Assembly: GCF_000265425.1 (NCBI RefSeq)
Contig: NC_018014.1
Span: 4,464,001-4,528,000, forward strand
Direction of reading: 5' to 3'
DNA from: Terriglobus roseus DSM 18391
GTDB taxonomy: Bacteria; Acidobacteriota; Terriglobia; Terriglobales; Acidobacteriaceae
DNA length: 64,000 bases
The notes under the pieces are model-generated. The model did not search any database. It saw only the letters and a program-made list of their open reading frames with translations, and was not told the origin of the DNA. Each line of letters opens with the position of its first letter. Position 1 is the first letter of the stretch. The position numbers and the translations under genes were made by a program. This document shows, piece by piece, positions 34,572 through 43,909 of the stretch.

Positions 34572-35840
34572 TTACGCCGCCTTGGCCTTCAACAGATCCA
34601 ACGCCTTATTCAATTGCTCATCGATCTGGGCATTCGGCTTCGCCACCGGCACCGCAGGCTTTGAAGAGTTCACCGTCTGCGTGCTCGAAGCACCATCCGG
34701 AGTGTCCTCGTCGTCCTCGTCTGCAGTTACGACTTCAATCGCCGAAGCCACAGCGACCGGCGGCGTCAAACCCTCGTCCTGGAACTTCTTACCGCTCGGC
34801 GTCTCGTACTTCGCAACGGAGAGAATCAGCGCTGCACCGTCCGGCAGTTCAAACGTACGCTGCTGCGATCCGTCGCCAAACGTCTTCTCGCCCACCAGCT
34901 CGCTTCGCTTGGAATCAAGCAGGGCGCCGGCGACAAGCTCCGCCGGTCCAGCCGTGCCGTGGTTCACGAGCGTCACCATCGGCGCAGTTGCATTCACGCT
35001 CTTACCTGGCTCCGCCGTAAACGTCTGCTTCGAGACCTTCTGACCCTCCAGCATGGCAAGCGTGCCGGTCTTGATGAACAGATTCGCCATGCGCAACGCC
35101 TCGACGTTGTCGCCGGTCGAAACATCACGTAAGTCCAGCAGAATCTTCTTGGTATTCGTCTTGCCCATGTTCTTCAGCTTCGACTCAACCTGCTGCACAT
35201 GCTCCTTATCCAGCGTCACCGGCTTGATGTACAGGATGCTGCCGCTCTCGTAGAAGACCTCACCAGTCGGCGCATGCGCCACTTCCGCACGAGTAATCGT
35301 CAGCTTCTCCGGCACAGACCTGCGAGGACGAATGACCGAAAGGTTGACGTTCGTTCCCTTTTCGCCCTCCAGCATCATCTGCACCGTGGCCAGCGACAGG
35401 TCGCGCGTACTCTTGTCGCCGATCGACTCGATCATGTCGCCATCATTCAGGTTGGCCTTATCTGCAGGGCCACCCGGCACAACGGAAACAACGGTCGCAT
35501 ACCCAAACCGCTTGGCCACGTTCAGGCCAATCTGCGCCTTCGGCTTCTCGCCACGCGCCTTATACGCCTTGTACTCTTCCGGTGTCAGATAGCTCGAATT
35601 CGCATCGAGCGACTCCAACAGACCGCGCAGGGCAGCATCTGTCACCTTGCCCATATTTGGGTCGACTACATAGTCACCCTGGATATGCCGCAAGACCTCG
35701 CTATACACCTGCATCTGCCGGTACGCACCCTCCTGTGGCTGCCCCGCCGCCCGTACACGGCGGGCGTTGGCACCCAGGAACATCGTCAACAACAGAACAG
35801 CAGAGACAGCGAGCGTAGAGATCTTAAGCGACTTCGGCAT
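34572..35840 (-). CDS. S41/Ctp-family protein lacking the catalytic Ser-Lys dyad (pseudoprotease)
   Basis: The 422-residue exported protein has a signal peptide (LAVSAVLLLTMFLGA), an N-terminal helical segment, a PDZ domain at about 100-175 (VVSVVPGGPADKANLNDGDM) and the S41 core at 200-370. In active carboxy-terminal proteases the nucleophile lies in GSASASE and the lysine in TFGKG, 25 residues later. Here these read GTAGPAE (Gly298 for Ser) and TFGDG (Asp323 for Lys), with the 25-residue spacing kept. The protein should be proteolytically inactive and may be an adaptor or decoy. Neighbours are PBP1A (same strand) and an orphan gene (divergent). Confidence 0.86.
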   Translation of the reverse strand: MPKSLKISTLAVSAVLLLTMFLGANARRVRAAGQPQEGAYRQMQVYSEVLRHIQGDYVVDPNMGKVTDAALRGLLESLDANSSYLTPEEYKAYKARGEKPKAQIGLNVAKRFGYATVVSVVPGGPADKANLNDGDMIESIGDKSTRDLSLATVQMMLEGEKGTNVNLSVIRPRRSVPEKLTITRAEVAHAPTGEVFYESGSILYIKPVTLDKEHVQQVESKLKNMGKTNTKKILLDLRDVSTGDNVEALRMANLFIKTGTLAMLEGQKVSKQTFTAEPGKSVNATAPMVTLVNHGTAGPAELVAGALLDSKRSELVGEKTFGDGSQQRTFELPDGAALILSVAKYETPSGKKFQDEGLTPPVAVASAIEVVTADEDDEDTPDGASSTQTVNSSKPAVPVAKPNAQIDEQLNKALDLLKAKAA

Positions 35841-35846
35841 CGGCAG

Positions 35847-35852
35847 AGCGTA
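35847..35852 (-). promoter_or_regulatory. Candidate -10 box before the Ctp-like gene
   Basis: On the minus strand TACGCT ends 6 bases before ATG 35840. Transcription would begin at about the start codon. No -35 match is seen. Confidence 0.3.
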
Positions 35853-36011
35853 CCCCGGGAGACGGACTTATGCTTCACCAGGTTAGACGCACCCCGGTCG
35901 AGATAGCATACGCCCGATTTGGCGTTAGAGTTGGTGCACAGGAGCCACATTTCCAGCCCCCATGCGCGAAATGGCCGTAAACTTCGGAGATTCTGTTTTG
36001 AGGGTGTCCGC

Positions 36012-37247
36012 ATGCGTTTCGCCAAACGAACCGGCCGGCTACTCCTGTTGCTGGCGATCGCCTATCTGTCTTCCCTCGTTCTGTTTGTGGGCGGCATGCG
36101 GTTCGCCACTGTCGCCTACCGCCATCGCTGCGCGCGCCTGATGGCGGACTTCCAATCGTTGGAGTTGCACAAAACATCATGGTCGGAAACCCAGCGGATG
36201 ATGACCAGGTGGGGACGTCACGGCCGGTATGAGGGCACCTGCGACGCGAACTTCTGCCGCTACACCATCCGTTTGGGAAGTCCCATCGAACAAGCGTTTA
36301 AGACCTCGACCTCATTTGCGGCCTCTAGTCGGTCCCTCCTGATACCGTTGGCTCTGTACTTCCATCCAGCGATCATCTTTGGAAATCGCCCCGCCAGCTT
36401 CATGGTTTCATTTGTTGTTCAGGGAAATGTTGTGTTGCGTAAAGGCGATAGTTTCACTGTTGGAGGAAGCGGAGAGTCCACGCTTGTTGCAACCAGCCAC
36501 TCAGCGGACCGTGTGAACGGGGGCGATCCAGGCTGGCTCATCTCCGGAACAGAGCAACTGGCGACGCATCCTTACTATTCGGTCAGCCGCCCGGGCGGCT
36601 GTTCGACCTGCTCCATGGTGCAGGTCGTCTTTAGTCTGCAGACACCAACGGAGCAGGCGCGAAGCCTCACACGCTTCAACTTTGAATGCATCGGCCGTAT
36701 ACGTCCCTGCAAATACATGGAGGAAATCTTCCCTGCGTCGGCCGAGTGGAATCTTTACGATCGTCAACGGAGCGATAAGCCAGATCCCGAGAACAAAGCG
36801 GAACTACCCGTCGATTGCCGCGTTCCTCTTTTCGCCCGGGCTCGGGAAGCGGATGCGGTTTTACGCGTTATGTCGCTTGCTCGAAAGGAAGCATCAGATC
36901 CAGATCCTTTGCGTCCACCAACGACCATGGAGCAAGCCCACGTGCGGATTATAGAAAAACTAAAGGGCGGGGAAGGCTGGCAAATAGGAACAGAGTTGCT
37001 CGTATACACCCACCCATCCTTGGCTTATCAACCAAGAAAAATCGAGGTGCCGCTCACAGCGGGTTCTACCTTCTATCTGCTACAGACAAAGTATCCAATG
37101 GAGGCGCCAGACACAGTCGAGAGCGGACGCTGTCTGACCATTCCTGACCTTCCCGGCGTGCGCGCACAACTCCGGCAAGGCATCCAGAAAGAAACGCCGC
37201 TCCGCGTTCCCGATCCGTGGCGGGGCTACTTCAAATGGGGAGGCTAA
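36012..37247 (+). CDS. Orphan membrane-anchored protein, unknown function
   Basis: From ATG 36012 the product has 411 residues with one N-terminal membrane helix (LLLLLAIAYLSSLVLFVGGM) and a large non-cytosolic part. A second hydrophobic stretch lies near residues 110-130 (SRSLLIPLALYFHPAIIFG). The mature region contains several cysteines (GTCDANFC, GGCSTCS, RIRPC) that could pair as disulfides. No family is recognised. The codon choice is less GC-biased at third positions than in flanking genes, hinting at recent arrival or low expression. It lies between the Ctp-like gene and tRNA-Met. Confidence 0.6.
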   Translation: MRFAKRTGRLLLLLAIAYLSSLVLFVGGMRFATVAYRHRCARLMADFQSLELHKTSWSETQRMMTRWGRHGRYEGTCDANFCRYTIRLGSPIEQAFKTSTSFAASSRSLLIPLALYFHPAIIFGNRPASFMVSFVVQGNVVLRKGDSFTVGGSGESTLVATSHSADRVNGGDPGWLISGTEQLATHPYYSVSRPGGCSTCSMVQVVFSLQTPTEQARSLTRFNFECIGRIRPCKYMEEIFPASAEWNLYDRQRSDKPDPENKAELPVDCRVPLFARAREADAVLRVMSLARKEASDPDPLRPPTTMEQAHVRIIEKLKGGEGWQIGTELLVYTHPSLAYQPRKIEVPLTAGSTFYLLQTKYPMEAPDTVESGRCLTIPDLPGVRAQLRQGIQKETPLRVPDPWRGYFKWGG

Positions 37248-37258
37248 GACGGGGATCT

Positions 37259-37337
<79 letters not shown>

Positions 37338-37439
37338 GGGTGTTGGGGAGTACCGTCTGTCTGCGGCGGGAGCCGCGAGGCACTCCATGTAGTTTACTGG
37401 AAGTCGGCCCGCAGACCAAACCGCTGGCCCGGAAAAAGC

Positions 37440-38198
37440 ATGCCAATCACCCTCGGAGTCATTCCCGCCCGCCTCGCCTCCACCCGCCTGCCCGGTAAAG
37501 TGCTGCGCCCACTCCTCGGTCGCCCCATGCTGCAGTGGGTCGTTGAGGCTGCCCTCCGCTGCCCGCAACTCGACGCTGTCGTCGTCGCCACCGACAGCGA
37601 GCAGGTCGCCGACCTCTGCAAAATCAACGGCTGGCTCTGTCAGATGACCGACGCCGATCTGCCCAGCGGCACCGACCGCATGCGCGCCGTCGCCCTCCAG
37701 CGCGAGGCAGACATCTACGTCAACATCCAGGGAGACGAACCGCTCCTGAAGCCCGAGCACATTGACGCGCTCCTCCGCCCCTTCGCCCGCGGTCCCCAGG
37801 TCGAATGCACCACCGTCAAAACCGTCTGCGCACCCGAAAACATCACCAACCCCAACGCCGTAAAGGTCGTCAACGCCACCGACGGCCGCGCGCTCTACTT
37901 CAGCAGGGCCACCATCCCCTACGATCGGGACGCCAATCTCGCCGGCGACCTCGCCAACGGTAAAGCCACCTACTGGAAGCACCTGGGCCTCTACGCCTAC
38001 CGCCGCCCTGCCCTCCTGCGCTTCGGAACCCTCGAAGCCAGTCCGCTGGAACAGACCGAACGCCTCGAGCAGCTGCGCCTGCTCGAAAACGGCCTCGCCC
38101 TGTACGTCGAAGCCGTTGATTTCGACACCGTAGGCGTCGACACCGAGGCCGACATTCCTCGAGTAGAGGCCCTCCTGCGCAAACGATTCGCGCTGTAG
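37440..38198 (+). CDS. kdsB: 3-deoxy-manno-octulosonate cytidylyltransferase
   Basis: The 252-residue cytosolic enzyme activates Kdo as CMP-Kdo for lipopolysaccharide inner-core assembly. It starts with the nucleotide-binding loop VIPARLASTRLPGK and contains DADLPSGTDR and INIQGDEP-like (VNIQGDEP) motifs. The length is typical. It marks the organism as LPS-bearing. The 104-base gap after tRNA-Met should contain its promoter. A hairpin follows between kdsB and the convergent HAD gene. Confidence 0.94.
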   Translation: MPITLGVIPARLASTRLPGKVLRPLLGRPMLQWVVEAALRCPQLDAVVVATDSEQVADLCKINGWLCQMTDADLPSGTDRMRAVALQREADIYVNIQGDEPLLKPEHIDALLRPFARGPQVECTTVKTVCAPENITNPNAVKVVNATDGRALYFSRATIPYDRDANLAGDLANGKATYWKHLGLYAYRRPALLRFGTLEASPLEQTERLEQLRLLENGLALYVEAVDFDTVGVDTEADIPRVEALLRKRFAL

Positions 38199-38403
38199 AT
38201 TGAGCTGCATGCGCTAAAGTCGGCAGTCTTTGCCGGAGCCGCATGTACGGCAGACACAATCCGCAGCCAATGCCGCAAGTGTTAAGGATCACGAACGCGA
38301 ACAGCGCCAAAGGCCTGACCGGGGTAGCCGACGCTATGAGGGCCGAGGGCCGGACCGAATCTTAGCCTTGAGCAACGCGCTAGGTTGGTGCCGTTTCTTG
38401 ATG

Positions 38404-38454
38404 CACAAGCGCCAACGGCGCGCCCTATAGGGCCGCGCCGTTGGTGCTGCTTTC
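38404..38454. terminator. Bidirectional terminator between kdsB and the HAD gene
   Basis: CCAACGGCGCG at 38412-38422 pairs with CGCGCCGTTGG at 38434-38444, giving a stable GC-rich stem around CCCTATAGGGC. TTTC follows on the plus side. It lies between two convergent genes. Confidence 0.75.
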
Positions 38455-38473
38455 ATAGAACGAGACGCCAATC

Positions 38474-39160
38474 CTACTCCGCCACAACGCCCTTGATCTT
38501 CCGTGCCAACGGAATCGTAACCTGTAACCCTTCGGCCTCAACCTCAACCTTCACCACCGCCAGCGACCGCGCAATCCACGTCGCCGCCTTCAACTCCGCG
38601 CGAGGCGTGGAGCTGAGCACCGCCAGCACCCGGCAACCAGCGCCCAGCCCGGAATTAACCCCCACCACCGCATCTTCCGCGACGATGCACTCCTCCGGGG
38701 CGAACCCCAGCATCTCGGCTCCGCGGCGATACGGCTCTGGATCGGGCTTACCCTTGGTCACCATGTCAGCTGTAACCAGGTTCTTCGGCCACGGCAGACC
38801 TGCAGCAGACAGCCGCCCCTTCAGCAGGCGCTCCGTGCAACTGGTCACAATCGCCCAGCGCTCCTGCGGCAGCTTCGTCAGCAGCTCCATCACTCCCGGC
38901 AGCACCTGGATATCGCCTACATCCTCGATCTCCATGTCCTCAATGATCCGCAGGCCCGCATCCGGATCCAGATCGGGCCGCAGCATCTGAACGATGTCGC
39001 GAGCGGGAACACCATGCGGCAGCACAAAATTCTTCGCATTGGGCACGTCATGCATCATGGCCCAGCGCCGCCAGCAGCGCGTCGCACTTGCAATGGAACT
39101 GATCAGCACACCATCCAGGTCAAACAGGAAGGCCTTCGCCTCGGTCGTTACAGCAGCCAA
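38474..39160 (-). CDS. HAD-superfamily phosphatase (sugar-phosphatase-like)
   Basis: The 228-residue cytosolic enzyme has the HAD nucleophile motif DLDGVL (Asp14, Asp16), a helical cap at about 20-90, a Thr/Ser motif VTSCT, Lys in KGKPDPEPY, and the acidic pair AEDAVVG. It resembles the beta-phosphoglucomutase / sugar-phosphatase clade. The start is TTG 39160, directly after the stop of the phosphohexomutase gene, with GGAGGG upstream. The two are translationally coupled, which suggests action on hexose phosphates. Confidence 0.83.
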   Translation of the reverse strand: MAAVTTEAKAFLFDLDGVLISSIASATRCWRRWAMMHDVPNAKNFVLPHGVPARDIVQMLRPDLDPDAGLRIIEDMEIEDVGDIQVLPGVMELLTKLPQERWAIVTSCTERLLKGRLSAAGLPWPKNLVTADMVTKGKPDPEPYRRGAEMLGFAPEECIVAEDAVVGVNSGLGAGCRVLAVLSSTPRAELKAATWIARSLAVVKVEVEAEGLQVTIPLARKIKGVVAE

Positions 39161-40618
39161 CTAACCCTCCAACACAAACTGCTCAGCAGCCTTCAAAATT
39201 TTCGTCACAGCATCCTGCGAATTCGATTCGCAGTACACGCGCAGCAGCGGTTCCGTGCCACTCGCACGCAACAGCAGCCACGTCTCCGCCGCGTTCTTTA
39301 AACCAAACGACGCAGGATTCTCCAGGTAGAACTTGATGCCGTCCATGTCCTCGGACTTCAGCACCTTGTACCCGGCGATATCCGTCAATCCGCTGCTCGC
39401 CCGCTTGATCGCCGAATGCTTCAATTGCTCATTGATATGCATGTCGATGCGGCCATACTGGTGCTCGCCAAACTCCGCCTGCAGCATCGCAACCAGCTCG
39501 CCCAGCGTCTTCTTCTCTTCCGCCATCACGTTCGCAATCAGCAACGCATTCAGGATGCCGTCACGCTCCGGCAGGTGCCGCTTGATCCCGACCCCGCCCG
39601 ACTCCTCGCCGCCGATCAGGATGTTCTTGCTCTCATCCAGCATCAGGTCACAGACATACTTGAAGCCAATCCCATGCTCGTACAGCTTGCGGCCATACTT
39701 CGCCGCGATGCGGTCCAGCATCTTCGTCGTGTTGAATGCACGCGTCACGTCGCCGGGCCACTTCTTCTTTTCCAGCAGCCACCAAAGCAGGATCGAGTAG
39801 ATCTTGTGCGCATCCACCACATTGCCATGCTCATCGACTGAGCCGATGCGGTCCGCGTCGCCATCCGTCACCAGGCCTGCCGCGCACTTCTCTTCCACAA
39901 CCTTCTTCTGCGTCAGCGCAATATGCGGCAGAATCGGCTCCGGATTGATACCCGGAAACAGCGGGTTATGCTCCGCACGAATCTCGACACACGGCACGCC
40001 CGCGCGCTCAAAGATGCCCTTCAACACGCCCGCGCCCGCACCAAACATGCTGTCAATCAGGAAGCGCTGGCCGCCCTTGGCAATCAGCGGTAGGTCCGCA
40101 AACGCCTCGACGGCCGCAACATAGTCCGGCATAAAATCCACTTCGGTAATTGCGCCAGGCGTCTTTGCCTCAGGCAGCGGCACGCCCAGGTAGCCCTCAA
40201 TCTGCTTGATGATTCCCGGCGAACCCGACCCGCCATAGCTGGCCTTGTACTTCACGCCATTCCACTGCGCGGGATTATGCGACGAAGTGATCATGATTCC
40301 GCCCGCCGCGCCCAGCTTCCGCACGCCATAGCTCAACGCCGGTGTCGCCGTAATGTCCTTCGCCAGCAGCACGGGAATGCCGGCCTGGCTGATGACCTCC
40401 GCCGCCAGGCGCGCAAACTGAGGCGACCCGAAACGGGTGTCATACCCGATACAGACGCCCTTTGAGGCATCCTCATGCGCAACAACATAGTTCGCAATCG
40501 CAGTTACAGCGATGCGCACGTTGGCATACGTAAAGTCATCGGCAATGATGCCGCGCCAGCCGTCGGTGCCAAACTTGACGGCGCTAGGGGTTGTAGGGAT
40601 CTTCGTCGTTTCACTCAT
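39161..40618 (-). CDS. Phosphoglucomutase / phosphomannomutase family enzyme
   Basis: From ATG 40618 the enzyme has 485 residues. The phosphoserine loop is TSSHNP (Ser113), the metal loop DGDADR, and the sugar-binding loop GGEESGGVG. It interconverts hexose 1- and 6-phosphates; Glc versus Man cannot be told from sequence. The nearby GDP-mannose pyrophosphorylase gene fits a phosphomannomutase role. The frame is open 162 bases further upstream, but that part is low-complexity. The HAD gene follows immediately, with no gap. Confidence 0.88.
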   Translation of the reverse strand: MSETTKIPTTPSAVKFGTDGWRGIIADDFTYANVRIAVTAIANYVVAHEDASKGVCIGYDTRFGSPQFARLAAEVISQAGIPVLLAKDITATPALSYGVRKLGAAGGIMITSSHNPAQWNGVKYKASYGGSGSPGIIKQIEGYLGVPLPEAKTPGAITEVDFMPDYVAAVEAFADLPLIAKGGQRFLIDSMFGAGAGVLKGIFERAGVPCVEIRAEHNPLFPGINPEPILPHIALTQKKVVEEKCAAGLVTDGDADRIGSVDEHGNVVDAHKIYSILLWWLLEKKKWPGDVTRAFNTTKMLDRIAAKYGRKLYEHGIGFKYVCDLMLDESKNILIGGEESGGVGIKRHLPERDGILNALLIANVMAEEKKTLGELVAMLQAEFGEHQYGRIDMHINEQLKHSAIKRASSGLTDIAGYKVLKSEDMDGIKFYLENPASFGLKNAAETWLLLRASGTEPLLRVYCESNSQDAVTKILKAAEQFVLEG

Positions 40619-40968
40619 CGGAATGCTTCGATTATCCCATCCGGGGGGGCCGGGAGCCACAAAACTGCCCCCCCATCCGCTCCGAGGAACAAAAGCGCCT
40701 TTTACCGCGGCATCCAGATCCTTCGCCCCGTCAATCAGCGGCGGACATCGCTTTGAGAACAAGAATCGCCTTTGCACCAAATCTGGTGCAAAGGTCAGCT
40801 GTACAGCACTCCGGCCTTAACTGAGCGGATCCTCCTGCGTCGTGCATGGCTCACAGCGTCCACAGCAAGACGATCTTCCACAAGTCGCCGCGCGTGCTAT
40901 CCAGTTCCTGGCTCGGAGGACAAAAGCAATGCCCCGGCAAGCCGGGGCCATTGCGTGTCTTCAAGGGC
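40619..40968. other. 350-base intergenic region upstream of the phosphohexomutase gene
   Basis: No convincing gene is seen. It holds a poly-G tract near 40643-40649, GATAAT on the minus strand 11 bases before ATG 40618 (a possible -10 box), a CTTTGCACCAAATCTGGTGCAAAG-like palindrome near 40770-40795, and the manC-type gene terminator at its right end. Confidence 0.5.
40928..40953 (-). terminator. Terminator of the mannose-1-phosphate guanylyltransferase gene
   Basis: AATGCCCCGGC pairs with GCCGGGGCCATT around AA. On the minus strand it is followed by TGCTTTTGTCC. It lies 16 bases after the stop of the gene ending at 40969. Confidence 0.75.
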
Positions 40969-42111
40969 TTAAACAAGGTCCTTGCGGCCCGAGTGGCTCA
41001 ATTCACTAACTACACGCCCAACCTCCTGCGAGTGCGCCCTCGTCGTGATCAGAAGGGCATCGTCTGTCTGCACAACGACCAGGTCGCTCACGCCCAGCAA
41101 GGCCACCGTCAATCCCGGCGCAAAGACATAATTGCCAAAAGCATCCATGTGCAGCATGCTTTTGCTCTCCACCACGTTCGCATGGCCCTTGCTGCCGCCC
41201 TTCTGCATGGCATGTTCGTGCAAGGCATTCCACGATCCCAGATCGTTCCAGCCAAAGTCGGCCGGTAGGCAATAGATATGCCCCGCGGCCCCCTTCGCCG
41301 ATCGCGGCTCCAGCACCGCATAGTCAATGCTGATGTTCTCGATCGCCTCGAACTCTGCAGCAAACACAGCCTCAAACTCCGGCGTGCCAAAGGCTGCAGC
41401 AATGCGCTCCAGAGGAGCGGCCATCGCAGGGCGGTGCTCGCGGATCGCATTCGCGAGCGTCCGTGCCGACCAAAGGAAGATACCCGCATTCCACGAGTAG
41501 TTACCGTCCGCCACAAACTCAATCGCTCGGTCGATCTGTGGTTTCTCCGTGAACCGCTGCACCGAACGCGCCGCGATTGACGCATCAGCAAAATCTGCCG
41601 GAGCACCCTCTTGGATGTAACCGTAGCCAGTCTCTGGCCGAGTCGGCGGCGCGCCCAAAACCACAATGTTCTCGCCTGCCGCTGCGATCTGCATCCCCGA
41701 GCGAATCACCTCGGCAAAGCGTGCGTCGTTCGCCACCACATGGTCCGACGGAAATATACCCAGGATCGTATTCGGCGCTGTGCGTTCCACAATCATTGCT
41801 GCCAGCGCGCATGCAGGCGCCGTGTTCCGCGCAAACGGCTCACACAGAATCCGATCCTCGGGCACCTCCGGCAACTGCCCTTTGATCGTCGCAGACAGCA
41901 GATCATTGGTGATCACCAGAAAATCTTCAATCTGCGCCAGCGGACGCAAACGCGCCACCGTCTCCTGGATCATGGTCTTGCCGCTTCCCGAGAGCGGCAG
42001 CACCTGCTTCGCGCGAGACTTGCGAGACCGCGGCCAGAAACGTGTGCCGCTACCGCCTGCAAGCACAACAGGAACCAGCGCTACCACCTTGTTATCAATT
42101 GTGTTTGCCAT
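40969..42111 (-). CDS. manC: Mannose-1-phosphate guanylyltransferase (GDP-mannose pyrophosphorylase)
   Basis: The 380-residue cytosolic enzyme makes GDP-mannose from GTP and mannose-1-phosphate. It has the nucleotide-binding loop LAGGSGTRFWPRSR (18-31), FPSDHVV, FTEKP and WNAGIFLW. It lacks the phosphomannose isomerase domain of longer bifunctional ManC proteins, so the gene symbol is by analogy. It starts 3 bases after the aminotransferase stop, so they share a transcript. With the phosphomannomutase downstream it completes GDP-mannose supply for envelope polysaccharide. Confidence 0.9.
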   Translation of the reverse strand: MANTIDNKVVALVPVVLAGGSGTRFWPRSRKSRAKQVLPLSGSGKTMIQETVARLRPLAQIEDFLVITNDLLSATIKGQLPEVPEDRILCEPFARNTAPACALAAMIVERTAPNTILGIFPSDHVVANDARFAEVIRSGMQIAAAGENIVVLGAPPTRPETGYGYIQEGAPADFADASIAARSVQRFTEKPQIDRAIEFVADGNYSWNAGIFLWSARTLANAIREHRPAMAAPLERIAAAFGTPEFEAVFAAEFEAIENISIDYAVLEPRSAKGAAGHIYCLPADFGWNDLGSWNALHEHAMQKGGSKGHANVVESKSMLHMDAFGNYVFAPGLTVALLGVSDLVVVQTDDALLITTRAHSQEVGRVVSELSHSGRKDLV

Positions 42112-42114
42112 GAT

Positions 42115-43332
42115 CTAAACGAGCCCTCCGAAGAACGTACGCATCCGCTCAAGACCCTTGTCGATCACATCCGCTGACGTCGCATACGAGAAACGCAGAT
42201 GCTCCTCCGTACCGAACGCCTCACCCGGCACGCACACTACATGCGCCTCCGACAGCAACCGCGAAGCAATCTGTGAAGCGGTAGAAGCGTCCTTCTTGTC
42301 AAAGTACGCGCTGACATTCGGGTACACGTAGAAAGCGCCCTGCGGCACCGTGCACGTGATGCCAGGAATCGTCTTGAACCCAGCCAGGATGCGGTCGCGC
42401 AGCTCGACATACCCCTTGCGCATCTCCTCCACGCAATCCTGCGATCCGTTCAGCGCAGCAATGGCCGCGTACTGCACCGGCGTCGAAGCGTTGCTGGTAC
42501 TCTGCGACTGCAGCTTGCTGATGGCGGCAATGATCGGCTTCGGTCCCAGCGCAAAACCCGCACGCCAGCCCGTCATCGCATACGTCTTTGACAGCGTGCC
42601 GCAGATCACAATCGAATCGCGGCAATCCGTCACCGATCCACCGGACGTGGGCTTCCCCTCGCCCTCAAAGTTCAGGTAGTTGTAGCACTCATCCAGCAGC
42701 ACCACGATGCCACGACGGTGCGCCAGGCGGATGATGCTCTCCATATCCGCCGCCGGAATGATCGACCCCGCAGGATTCGTCGGCGAGTTCAGGATGATGC
42801 AGCGCGTCCGCTCGGTAATCGCCGCCTCTACCGCCGCAGCGGTCAGGCGAAAATCCTGCGCCTCATCCGTCTTCACAAACACCGGCGTGCCGCCCGCGAA
42901 CTGGATGATGTCCTTGTACGAAACCCAGTAAGGCACCGGCACAATGACTTCGTCACCGTGGTCGACCAGCACCTCAATCGCATTGAACAGCGCCTGCTTG
43001 CCACCCGTGGCAAAGCAGCACTCGTCAATCTTGTAATCCGTGCCGAAGTCCGCGGCATGGCGGGCGCAGATGGCCTTGCGAACCTCCGGAATGCCCGCAA
43101 CCGCGGTGTACTTCGTCAGGTTCTTTTCGATCGCATCGATCGCAGCCTGCTTGATGTGCTGCGGCGTTGCGAAGTGCGGCTCGCCCGCACCGAAGTCAGC
43201 CAGGTCGATGCCCGTGCTCTTCAGGCGCAGGGCCTCGGCGGTAATCGCCATGGTGGCCGACACTTCAATGCGGTTGATGCGGTCGGAGAAGATTTTGGTC
43301 CCGGAAAGGACTTCTGCAGCAGCTGCGCTCAT
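42115..43332 (-). CDS. Class I pyridoxal-phosphate aminotransferase (aspartate-type)
   Basis: From ATG 43332 the enzyme has 405 residues. The PLP lysine is Lys249 in SKTYAMTGWR; NSPTNPAG (182-189) and DECY (214-217) are the cofactor-binding motifs. The sequence SKTYAMTGWRxG with ADFGAGEPHF at the N-terminus fits the Igamma aspartate/prephenate aminotransferase group. It lies between coaD (49-base gap) and the manC-type gene (3-base gap). The minus-strand TAGAAT 7 bases before the start suggests its own leaderless promoter. Confidence 0.88.
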   Translation of the reverse strand: MSAAAAEVLSGTKIFSDRINRIEVSATMAITAEALRLKSTGIDLADFGAGEPHFATPQHIKQAAIDAIEKNLTKYTAVAGIPEVRKAICARHAADFGTDYKIDECCFATGGKQALFNAIEVLVDHGDEVIVPVPYWVSYKDIIQFAGGTPVFVKTDEAQDFRLTAAAVEAAITERTRCIILNSPTNPAGSIIPAADMESIIRLAHRRGIVVLLDECYNYLNFEGEGKPTSGGSVTDCRDSIVICGTLSKTYAMTGWRAGFALGPKPIIAAISKLQSQSTSNASTPVQYAAIAALNGSQDCVEEMRKGYVELRDRILAGFKTIPGITCTVPQGAFYVYPNVSAYFDKKDASTASQIASRLLSEAHVVCVPGEAFGTEEHLRFSYATSADVIDKGLERMRTFFGGLV

Positions 43333-43339
43333 ACGGACG

Positions 43340-43345
43340 ATTCTA
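43340..43345 (-). promoter_or_regulatory. Candidate -10 box for a leaderless aminotransferase transcript
   Basis: On the minus strand TAGAAT ends 7 bases before ATG 43332. The expected transcription start coincides with the start codon. No ribosome-binding site or clear -35 box is seen. Confidence 0.4.
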
Positions 43346-43381
43346 GCAATCGAGGCGCTCTCTCGAATATGTAGAGTTGGC

Positions 43382-43909
43382 CTAAACTTCGCCCGGAACC
43401 TCTCCGCCCAGCGGAGCGACATGCGCCGCGCGCTTTTGCTGCAGCCGCTCCAGCACCAGCGGGGGCACCAGCTCGCTGATATCGCCATTCAACTGGTAGA
43501 CGCCCTTGATCAGTCGCGAGGAGACATACGTGTACTTTTCCGCAGGCATCATGAAGACGGTCTCCAGCGTCTTGTCCAGCTTGCGGTTCATCATTGCCAT
43601 CTGGAACTCGTACTCATAGTCCGAAATCGCGCGAATACCTCTCAAAACCGCCTTCGCCCCCTGCTTACGGGCAAAATCCACCAGCAGACCGTCAAAGGTC
43701 TCCACCGACACATTTCCAAAGGAATGCGTCGCCTCCCGCAACATGTCCACACGCTCAGACGTCGTGAACAGCGGTGCGCCCTTGCTGGAGTTCCGCAGCA
43801 CGGCAACCACCAGGTGATCGAAGATCGTAGACCCGCGGCTCACCAGGTCAAGGTGCCCATTCGTGGGCGGATCGAAAGTTCCGGGATAAATCGCGCGGAC
43901 GGTCTGCAT
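43382..43909 (-). CDS. coaD: Phosphopantetheine adenylyltransferase
   Basis: The 175-residue cytosolic enzyme catalyses the fourth step of coenzyme A synthesis, making dephospho-CoA. It begins AIYPGTFDPPTNGHLDL, with the nucleotidyltransferase motif TNGH (16-19). The second motif is VSSRLIKGV. The usual CoaD length is 160-170 residues. ATG 43909 is selected by this alignment; the open frame reaches 43954 but adds no family sequence. It leads a minus-strand group with the aminotransferase and GDP-mannose pyrophosphorylase genes. Confidence 0.94.
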   Translation of the reverse strand: MQTVRAIYPGTFDPPTNGHLDLVSRGSTIFDHLVVAVLRNSSKGAPLFTTSERVDMLREATHSFGNVSVETFDGLLVDFARKQGAKAVLRGIRAISDYEYEFQMAMMNRKLDKTLETVFMMPAEKYTYVSSRLIKGVYQLNGDISELVPPLVLERLQQKRAAHVAPLGGEVPGEV

